This document shows positions 1-5,487 of a DNA stretch of 7,557 nucleotides, piece after piece. The translations under genes and the position numbers were made by a program. This DNA comes from Verrucomicrobiota bacterium (GTDB lineage Bacteria > Verrucomicrobiota > Verrucomicrobiia > Chthoniobacterales > Xiphinematobacteraceae): positions 1 through 7,557 of the forward strand of contig PSRL01000046.1 of assembly GCA_003176035.1 (NCBI GenBank), given 5' to 3'. Below the pieces are notes generated by a model that ran no database searches, was not told the DNA's origin, and saw only the letters and a program-made list of their open reading frames with translations. Within the stretch, counting starts at the first letter, position 1, and each line of letters opens with the position of its first letter.

Positions 1-218
1 TGTTTAGCTCTGAGATGATAAAAAGGCTGGAAGGAAAGATCTCCGATACGAGCCTGCAAAGTCTCGTTGCTAAGCGCTGTTTCGATCCGCCGCTTGACCA
101 TTTCTTTGAAGTCTAAATTGCGTAACAGAAGCGGGGCCGAAAGGAATCCAAGGAGCACCAGAGTCAATACAAACCCGAGGACGATACGAAGAGCTGTGCG
201 CAAAAAGGAAGGATTCAT
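1..218 (-). CDS. Membrane-anchored protein, N-terminal fragment (possibly AsmA-like)
   Basis: An open frame runs from an ATG at 216-218 to the left window edge, giving 72 codons with no stop, so only the N-terminus is present. Residues 1-8 are short and positive (MNPSFLRT). Residues 9-32 form one strongly hydrophobic segment, read as a signal anchor in the inner membrane. After it come charged residues and the stretch RRIETALSNETLQARIGDLSF (38-64 region). This resembles the start of AsmA/DUF748-type envelope proteins, where an N-terminal anchor is followed by an 'I-x-x-x-L-x-x-x-T ... I-x-x-L-x-F' pattern. The family call is an inference from the N-terminus alone; the function is not visible. 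No clear Shine-Dalgarno sequence precedes the ATG. A TATAAT box lies 23 bases upstream. The gene diverges from the decayed genes that begin at 442. Confidence 0.6.
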   Translation of the reverse strand, partial: MNPSFLRTALRIVLGFVLTLVLLGFLSAPLLLRNLDFKEMVKRRIETALSNETLQARIGDLSFQPFYHLRAK

Positions 219-240
219 CTAAACTTAGATAACGCAAGGT

Positions 241-246
241 ATTATA
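241..246 (-). promoter_or_regulatory. Candidate -10 box for the leftmost gene
   Basis: The minus strand reads TATAAT here, a perfect sigma-70 -10 consensus, 22 bases before the ATG at 218. The expected transcript start would leave a leader of roughly 15 bases. No good -35 box sits 16-18 bases upstream (the best match is TATAAG), so the call rests on the -10 box and its position alone. Confidence 0.3.
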
Positions 247-441
247 CCGAAGGTCAGTAAATCCTTATATGGAGCGGGATGTCCTTTCTCTTTGCAAGAG
301 ACTTTTTTATCAAATTGAAGGACGCTTTTTAGCAGTCAGCAAACGGAGAGGTTCTCTTTGACTCTGACGCGGCTCACCCCTTTGTGCATTTCGCTTGCTA
401 CCGCTGCTGGATTTGGTGGATAAACTTGTATTCCTTAATCG

Positions 442-761
442 TTGAAAGTGAGCGAATTTGCCTCCATTTTGTTGATCAATCCTTTCTTTGGTCCATGGCC
501 GCCGTGGATGGCCGCATTTTTAGAATCTTGTCGTTTTAATGCTGATATCCACTGGCTCCTTTTAGGAGATCAGTCCACGTCCTGGCAGATGCCGCCTAAT
601 GTTCGGCTCCAAAAAATGACCCTTACTGAATTGCTGGAGCGAGCTAGCACAACAATCGGCTGCAAGGTACAAAAAATAACTATTCACAGTGTGACATTCG
701 TCCTGCATACGGCCAGATTTTTGCGGATGAACTAAAAGGTAATGAACAAAATCGGTGTTGA
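442..761 (+). pseudogene. DUF6625-like gene, copy 1: frameshifted and 3'-truncated
   Basis: From a TTG at 442 (or GTG at 448) the frame encodes ILLINPFFGPWPPWMAAF, then SCRFNADIHWLLLGD and MPPNVRLQKMTLTELLERA. This is the recognisable start of DUF6625 proteins, a poorly characterised family often found with polysaccharide or glycosyltransferase genes; the typical pattern is 'IPYFGKWPxWF...SCxxNPxIDWLxFTD...NVxxxxxS'. After residue 77 the open frame (stop after 735) loses similarity. In the next frame the conserved continuation appears at 690-740 as CDIRPAYGQIFADELKG. The shift maps to an A6 run at 671-676; one extra A would restore a single frame. Even then the gene stops at TGA 759-761, after about 106 codons, and lacks the family's central and C-terminal parts. 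It is therefore decayed regardless of any sequencing error. Family membership is recognised by eye. Confidence 0.65.
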
Positions 762-1227
762 GAGTGAGCGGCCGCCCTCTATTTTACTGATATGTCCCTT
801 TATGGGGTCCTGGCCAAACTGGATGCCTCTGTGGGTCTCTTTCGATGAAATACTTTTGACACGCTATGTTCACGGGCTGATGGCAAATCAGCGTTTGCCA
901 TTTGAAGTGTTTTGGCAGACTGACATGATTGCGGAGTGTTGCGGATCTTCAGAAGCCTGGCGGTGGTGTGAGGGGCGAGTTCTAAACGCACGCGGGACGG
1001 AACGTGCGGGTGTCCATTTCGATTTACGGAAACATGATTTTCGTTCTGTTAAACACCCTGTTTCCAAATGTACGTTATACGTCACCCAATTTGGAATTTT
1101 TCGCGATTCTTTATCGAGGTCACAATATTGGAGATGGCGAATAGCTGAGTGCTTCACCCTATCTTATTGGAGATGGCAATTAGCCGGAATTTGCCGCAAG
1201 TTCCTGCGCAAACTTTGTAGTATATAG
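742..1227 (+). pseudogene. DUF6625-like gene, copy 2: internally deleted remnant
   Basis: The 161-codon open frame starts at ATG 742. Residues 14-30 (ILLICPFMGSWPNWMPLW) repeat the family's N-terminal signature seen in copy 1. The sequence then jumps straight to SFDEILLTRYVHGLM, skipping the SCxxN and CDIRPAYG blocks. Around residues 70-100, WRWCEGRVLNARGTE and GVHFDLRKHDF resemble the C-terminal 'W-W-x-x-GxL ... E-x-x-x-HF-x-x-K' part of DUF6625 proteins. This looks like a gene missing its middle, perhaps 150 residues (inference from family layout). The last 30 residues hold a duplicated YWRW peptide. The start region repeats that of copy 1 at the DNA level, supporting a tandem duplication. 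AAAGGT ends only 1 base before the ATG, too close for a normal ribosome site. A short functional protein cannot be excluded but looks unlikely. Confidence 0.55.
1126..1177 (+). repeat. 13-bp direct repeat, in frame with copy 2
   Basis: TATTGGAGATGGC occurs at 1126-1138 and again, identical, at 1165-1177. The spacing is 39 bases, exactly 13 codons. The following bases are also alike (GAATAGC against AATTAGC). In the frame of the second DUF6625 remnant this yields two YWRW peptides, YWRWRIA and YWRWQLA. It is a small local duplication in decaying sequence. Confidence 0.6.
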
Positions 1228-1234
1228 GCGCCGC

Positions 1235-1272
1235 CCGCAGGGATGCGGTCTCTGACTCTCAGAGTTGTTTTA
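1235..1272 (+). terminator. Two consecutive hairpins with a short T-rich tail
   Basis: CCGCA/TGCGG (1235-1239 with 1244-1248) closes a GGGA loop of the stable GNRA type. It is followed directly by CTCTGA/TCAGAG (1250-1255 with 1259-1264) around a CTC loop. The tail reads TTGTTTTA on the plus strand. The position, just after the second DUF6625 remnant and before the priA stop codon, fits a terminator for plus-strand transcription that also insulates convergent priA. The stems are short and the T run is interrupted, so this is moderate evidence only. The minus strand lacks a T run after the hairpins. Confidence 0.4.
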
Positions 1273-1281
1273 TGGACTCAC

Positions 1282-3501
1282 TTAAAGGAGTTGATAAGGA
1301 TCGACATCAATGGCGAGTCGGACACCTTCTGGAAAGGACATTTTCTCCAACACAGGTCGAATCAGGCGTACCAGCTTGGAGATGCTTTTCACTCGGAGAC
1401 TCAGGTGAAAGCGAAATTGGCCCTTGACCTTCTCCAGTGGAGCGGGAGCTGGTTGTCCGAAGATCACTGATGTCGGAAGGACTTTCTTCAACTTTCGAGC
1501 AAGAGTTTGGGCTGAAAATTCCGCGCGTTCCCGGTGAGCGGCACGGATGGTTAAAAGCATCAGACGAGAAAAGGGCGGGTGACCGAAACATTCACGGAAC
1601 TGGATTTCCTGCTCAAAAAAACCTTCGTAATCATGATGCCTGGCAAACTGAATCGCCGGACTGAATGGTGTGAAAGTCTGCACAAATACCTCGCCTTGCA
1701 TTTCTCCTCTGCCAGCACGACCCGCCACCTGGGTGAGTAACTGAAAAGTTCTTTCTCCGGCACGAAAATCCGGCAAATGAAGCCCCAGATCGGCGTTAAT
1801 CACGCCGACTAAGGTGACATTTGGAAAATGCAGGCCCTTGGCAATCATTTGCGTGCCGATTAAAAGATCAATTTGGCCGGATTTAAAAAGGCCCAGGACT
1901 TCACGATGAGCATTCTTTCGAGTCATTGAGTCGGCATCCATACGTGCAATCCGAGCATTGGGAAAAAGTTGACGACTAATTTCCTCGATCTTTTGAGTGC
2001 CGATTCCTGAGTATCGAATGGTGGGATCCTTACAGCCTGGGCACCGTTCTGGGATCTTTGCAGTGTGGCCGCAGAGATGGCAGACAAGTCGCGCGTTGAC
2101 CCGGTGGTAAGTCAGCGAGAGACTACAATCCGGACATTGGCACACATGTCCGCAAACCGCACAAACCAGGGCGGTGGAGAAGCCCCGGCGGTTGAGAAAA
2201 AGAATGACTTGTTCCTGGCGAGCGAGTCGTTCCTGAATTGCCACACACAAGGAGGGGCTTAAAATGATATTGCCGCCTCCATGGTGTTTTAAACGACGAA
2301 GATCCAAGATGCGGATAATGGGCATAGAGCGGTCGTCCGCTCGTGTTCTGAGCTCAAGGAGACGGTATTTTCCTTTACGGGCGTTGAAATAACTTTCCAG
2401 GGAGGGGGTCGCACTGCCTAACAAAACGGCGCACTTTTCTTTGCTTCCTCGCAAAACAGCGAGATCCCGCGCATGATAGCGGGGTGCCTCCTCCTGCTTG
2501 TAAGAATTTTCATGCTCTTCATCGACAACAATAAGCCCTAAATTTTCCAGAGGAACAAAAATCGCGCTGCGTGCTCCGATGACAATACGGGCCCCTCCCG
2601 AATGAATTTTATGCCACGCGTCAAAGCGCTCCCCTTCCGAGAGGTGACTGTGTATGACAATCACTTCCTCTTGAATCGAGGCAAAACGGGATTTAAAGCG
2701 TTCCACCGTTTGAGGTGTTAGCGAGATTTCGGGAACAAGGACCATTGCCGTACGGCCCAAGCGCAGAGTCTCGCAGATCGCGCCCAGATAAATTTCCGTT
2801 TTTCCGCTGCCGGTAACGCCATGTAATAATAAAGGCGGCGAACGGTCGGGTGCTCGAATACTGCCTATGATGACCTCCAAAACCCGCTGTTGATCCCCGC
2901 TGAGAGGTGGCGCATCATTGGGTAAAAAAACCTCTCCTGCAAAGGGATCACGATGCACGCGTTCTTTAACGATCGATACTAAACCACGTCTTTCCAGACC
3001 CCGTGCCAGCTCACTGATTCCCCGCAATCCCACCTCTTGAAAGGCCACTTTTCCCTTTTTTGCTTTTAGAAGCGTAGTTAACAATTGCGCTTGTCGAGGT
3101 GCAACTTTTTGTAAATGAGCGATTTCCTCTCCTTCAATCGAACGTGCTAACATCAGAAAGCGACGTTCTCGCGAGGTCATTTCCGCTCCACGCAGAGAGC
3201 TAGGCAACATGCAGCGTAAGATCGTTTCAAGAGGAGCACAGTAATACTCGGCAACCCATTGTGCCAACGCGAGGAGAGTTGGACGAATCATGGGGGTACT
3301 CCCGATAATTTCGTGAATAGGACGCAGACCTTCGAAATGCTCGGCTTCCGAGGAAATTTCTATGATTGTTCCCAGCACCAAACGGCTGCGTAAGGGCACC
3401 CGAACGCGGAAGCCAGCTTCCGCCTTACCTTGTAGAGACGCAGGAACCAAATAGTTTAAAATTCGGTGTGTCGAAGCATCTACTGCAACTTGAGCAATCA
3501 T
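1282..3501 (-). CDS. priA: Primosomal protein N' (replication restart helicase PriA)
   Basis: PriA is a cytoplasmic 3'-5' superfamily 2 helicase that recognises abandoned replication forks and reloads the replisome by way of DnaB. The 739 residues match the usual length (732 in E. coli). Residues 1-100 form the 3'-end DNA-binding domain (AQVAVDASTHRILNYLVP ... RVRVPLRSRLVLGTI). A winged-helix region follows. Helicase motifs in order are Walker A GVTGSGKT (228-235), DEEH (327-330), GSATPS (362-367), GTQMIAKGLHFPNV (549-562) and QVAGRAGRG (591-599). Between the helicase lobes sit four CxxC pairs (447/450, 456/459, 474/477, 487/490), the family's two zinc sites; an extra Cys lies at 454. The protein ends with the typical IDVDPYQLL. 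It starts at ATG 3499-3501 with a weak ribosome site. It is divergent from the transglycosylase gene, and the reading frame is intact. Confidence 0.97.
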   Translation of the reverse strand: MIAQVAVDASTHRILNYLVPASLQGKAEAGFRVRVPLRSRLVLGTIIEISSEAEHFEGLRPIHEIIGSTPMIRPTLLALAQWVAEYYCAPLETILRCMLPSSLRGAEMTSRERRFLMLARSIEGEEIAHLQKVAPRQAQLLTTLLKAKKGKVAFQEVGLRGISELARGLERRGLVSIVKERVHRDPFAGEVFLPNDAPPLSGDQQRVLEVIIGSIRAPDRSPPLLLHGVTGSGKTEIYLGAICETLRLGRTAMVLVPEISLTPQTVERFKSRFASIQEEVIVIHSHLSEGERFDAWHKIHSGGARIVIGARSAIFVPLENLGLIVVDEEHENSYKQEEAPRYHARDLAVLRGSKEKCAVLLGSATPSLESYFNARKGKYRLLELRTRADDRSMPIIRILDLRRLKHHGGGNIILSPSLCVAIQERLARQEQVILFLNRRGFSTALVCAVCGHVCQCPDCSLSLTYHRVNARLVCHLCGHTAKIPERCPGCKDPTIRYSGIGTQKIEEISRQLFPNARIARMDADSMTRKNAHREVLGLFKSGQIDLLIGTQMIAKGLHFPNVTLVGVINADLGLHLPDFRAGERTFQLLTQVAGRAGRGEMQGEVFVQTFTPFSPAIQFARHHDYEGFFEQEIQFRECFGHPPFSRLMLLTIRAAHRERAEFSAQTLARKLKKVLPTSVIFGQPAPAPLEKVKGQFRFHLSLRVKSISKLVRLIRPVLEKMSFPEGVRLAIDVDPYQLL

Positions 3502-3622
3502 AAAGGCCGATCGTTTATTCTTTTAATGGATTGGCCGGAAATGACACAAACATTGTATACTTCTTCCGAGCCTGATGCTAAAAATAAATTCGAGTCCTCC
3601 TAAAGTCCATCGTCGACGAAAA

Positions 3623-3644
3623 TGCTATAAAATGTAAAAAGGAG
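3623..3644 (+). promoter_or_regulatory. Extended -10 promoter and ribosome site of the transglycosylase gene
   Basis: TGCTATAAA at 3623-3631 is an extended -10 element (TGn plus TATAAA) with no recognisable -35 box, which extended -10 promoters can do without. AGGAG at 3640-3644 lies 6 bases before ATG 3651 and fixes that start. If the -10 is used, the leader would be only about 13 bases. The remainder of the 149-base gap to priA shows no other clear signal; a TATACAAT on the minus strand near 3551-3558 is a weak candidate for the priA promoter. Confidence 0.4.
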
Positions 3645-3650
3645 TCAGCT

Positions 3651-4289
3651 ATGGCAACACACCGGATCTGGAAGGGAGCCGCTGTCCTAGCCGCAGGAGG
3701 ATTAGCCTTGCTGGGTGCTATTTTGCTAAGCCAAAGGATCGACCTCCCATATATCTTTCGAGAAGCACTGGCGGGGAATTTTTATCACCGGTATGACCCA
3801 TTGATAGCCGAGACCGCTCAACAGCATGGGTTAGACCCTAACCTGGTAAAAGCAATTATTTGGCGAGAAAGCCGGTTTCAAACGGACAAAGTGGGTTCTT
3901 CTGGGGAACGTGGTTTGATGCAGGTGACCGCCGCCGCAGGATCAGACTGGGCTAAGGCAATGAAAAGGGCTGATTTTAATCCCGAGGAACTGTGGAAGCC
4001 GGAGATCAATTTGGAAGTTGGATGTTGGTACTTGGCAAGGGCCCTTGCGCATTGGCAGAATCGTGATTGCCCGTGGGCTTTTGCATTAGCGGAGTATAAT
4101 GCCGGTCGTTCGCGAGTAAAACGTTGGGTAAATTCCTCCGGACAAGGACAAAATGCCACAGCAACGCATTTGCGCACTTTTATGGATTTCCCCTCTACGC
4201 GAGCTTACGTATGGAGCATCATTTCACGTAGCCAGTTCTACCGAGCTCGCAACGAATTCCCTCAACAGCTTCAAAAACCGATCCGGTAA
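3651..4289 (+). CDS. Membrane-anchored lytic transglycosylase (SLT domain, GH23)
   Basis: The predicted enzyme cleaves the MurNAc-GlcNAc bond of peptidoglycan to form 1,6-anhydroMurNAc ends, in the periplasm. Residues 1-8 are polar and positive and 9-27 hydrophobic. There is no lipobox cysteine, so this is an uncleaved anchor or a signal peptide. The SLT domain spans about 45-195. YDPLIAETAQQHGLDPNLVKAI leads into the catalytic ES motif (WRESRF, Glu73), then GERGLMQVT (GLMQ at 88-91) and ALAEYNAG (145-152). A conserved tyrosine lies in the TRAYVWSI segment (about 186). At 212 residues it is a minimal transglycosylase, with only the anchor and the SLT fold and no long superhelical domain as in Slt70. 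The start is set by a good AGGAG. It stands alone, divergent from priA and convergent with the rhomboid-like gene. I assign no MltE/Slt-type gene symbol. Confidence 0.9.
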   Translation: MATHRIWKGAAVLAAGGLALLGAILLSQRIDLPYIFREALAGNFYHRYDPLIAETAQQHGLDPNLVKAIIWRESRFQTDKVGSSGERGLMQVTAAAGSDWAKAMKRADFNPEELWKPEINLEVGCWYLARALAHWQNRDCPWAFALAEYNAGRSRVKRWVNSSGQGQNATATHLRTFMDFPSTRAYVWSIISRSQFYRARNEFPQQLQKPIR

Positions 4290-4357
4290 CCTCATGCTCA
4301 TTTCTGGCAACGCCGGGCTTTCTGGATTTTGGGAGAGGTTCCGGAACAAAACGCCTT

Positions 4358-5134
4358 TTAAGAGAGTGAGGGACGATGTTTGGAGCAATATTCATGGCCA
4401 TCGGCTGACACTCGAAAATCCAGATCCGGAGCGGATATTTCCGTCGCGCCGCAAAAATGGCATCGATGAAGGGTCACATCCTCCGGTTGGGACTCGGCGA
4501 GAAATTTTTTCCGACGAAGGTGCGTCTTTTTTCTGTGTCGGGCCTCTCTCCAGAGAGTAGGGCCCAAAAAAATCAGATAATTTGAAAAGGAAAGCAAAAG
4601 TGCCAATTTATCCAACAAAGGCAAAGATACAAACAGAAACACCAGAAAAGCTAAACTGATCCAGGCTAGCCACTTTGCCTTAAAAGGAATAACGAAAAAA
4701 AAGTAAAACGGATGATCGGGATCTAATGTCGCAAATGCAAAGAGAATGGAGAGATTGAGGTACCAATTGAAAATTCCTCCCCCCAGACCCGCAATGCATG
4801 CGCCAACCGTACAGCCTATTATCCCCAGCCAGAAAAAAACGTTCGATCGAAATGTTCCCCAAGCCGACTCCAAAAAATCGCCTAAAAACCAAAGCCATAA
4901 TACAGCAAAGAGAATCCAGAAATAGTTCGATGTCTGTGGTACAAATATCCAGCTGATCAGGCGCCAAATTTCACCATGAAGAATTGCTACGCGGTCAAGC
5001 TCAAGATAACCGACATAGTTAGGTACGAGTTTTTCCAGAATAAATACCAGCAGATTGGCAGCTGCTACGTAACGGATGAGACCTGGGATGGCAATCCAGC
5101 CTATCCGCTTTTCCAAGCGATCTTTCCAGTCCAT
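4358..5134 (-). CDS. Catalytically inactive rhomboid-like membrane protein with C-terminal zinc-finger tail
   Basis: The frame encodes 258 residues from ATG 5132-5134, numbered here from that Met. A TTG at 5147-5149 would add five residues but has no ribosome site; a weak CAGAG lies 6 bases before the ATG. The N-terminal part to residue 195 is strongly hydrophobic with about six membrane segments. It shows rhomboid-fold marks: a WR pair in the first loop (57-58, in EIWRLISWIFVP) and a GDFLESAWG match to the GxxxExxxG helix motif (85-93). The protease dyad is missing. No GxSG serine motif occurs in the expected fourth segment (WYLNLSILFAFA), and there is no histidine in the last segment (LSFSNYLIFLGPTLW). 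A basic linker (about 196-211) leads to C225-x2-C228 and C250-x2-H253, a probable cytosolic zinc site. It is likely a non-proteolytic membrane-protein binder (inference from pseudo-rhomboids). It converges on the transglycosylase gene, 68 bases apart. Confidence 0.75.
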   Translation of the reverse strand: MDWKDRLEKRIGWIAIPGLIRYVAAANLLVFILEKLVPNYVGYLELDRVAILHGEIWRLISWIFVPQTSNYFWILFAVLWLWFLGDFLESAWGTFRSNVFFWLGIIGCTVGACIAGLGGGIFNWYLNLSILFAFATLDPDHPFYFFFVIPFKAKWLAWISLAFLVFLFVSLPLLDKLALLLSFSNYLIFLGPTLWREARHRKKTHLRRKKFLAESQPEDVTLHRCHFCGATEISAPDLDFRVSADGHEYCSKHRPSLS

Positions 5135-5487
5135 GTGAGACTCTGTCAATAGGCCATTAAAAGCCTACTTGCACTTATTTTGTGTGAAAATCTTCCATTT
5201 TTAAATGGGAGGCTGAGGACTGATTTTGAAATGAAAAATCAAATCTTCTCAAACCGAATACGTTGCGGAGTTGTCATTGTTAATATAACAGCATACTCTA
5301 CAATATGTTATTCACTGATATTGTAAAAAAAAGGCACCTATTGGCTGACGGATTCACACTTTTACCTCTAGAGCTTGCAAAAGTGCAGAACCGCCGATTT
5401 TCTAAAAACGACGGGAATGTTTCCAAGCTGGTTTAGTGAAGCCGTGTTTGATATATAAAAGACATTCAAAATTTCGAAAATTCTGCC
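5135..5487. other. AT-rich intergenic region between divergent genes
   Basis: This gap of about 350 bases should hold the promoters of the rhomboid-like gene (-) and the LMF gene (+). Visible items are a short hairpin CCATTT/AAATGG (5195-5208), an A8 run (5325-5332), and an inverted repeat CACTTTT/AAAAGTG (5357-5363 with 5379-5385) whose loop contains the palindrome CTCTAGAG. TATATAAA at 5452-5459 is a possible -10 box for the LMF gene, without a good -35 box. A 31-codon frame at 5231-5326 starts with ATG but lacks a spaced ribosome site and is not called as a gene. No RNA gene is recognised. Confidence 0.5.

Noticed and set aside
287..308. Hairpin TCTCTT/AAGAGA with a TTTTTT tail, terminator-like on the plus strand
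   Set aside because: The stem is only 6 bp with few GC pairs, and no plus-strand gene lies upstream in the window, so there is nothing for it to terminate.
319..423. A short plus-strand frame ending with a small hydrophobic stretch just before copy 1
   Set aside because: It has no start with a ribosome site and no similarity I recognise; a remnant of an earlier gene end is possible but not supported.
888..1157. An 89-codon minus-strand frame across the second DUF6625 remnant
   Set aside because: The plus strand carries the recognisable family residues; the minus translation has no motif and no ribosome site.
4153..4560. A 135-codon frame overlapping the transglycosylase and the rhomboid-like gene
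   Set aside because: It lies out of frame over the transglycosylase end and antisense to the rhomboid-like gene, and its translation has no family features.
5231..5326. A 31-codon frame in the intergenic gap
   Set aside because: It has no ribosome site at usable spacing and no recognisable motif; such a length is expected by chance in AT-rich sequence.
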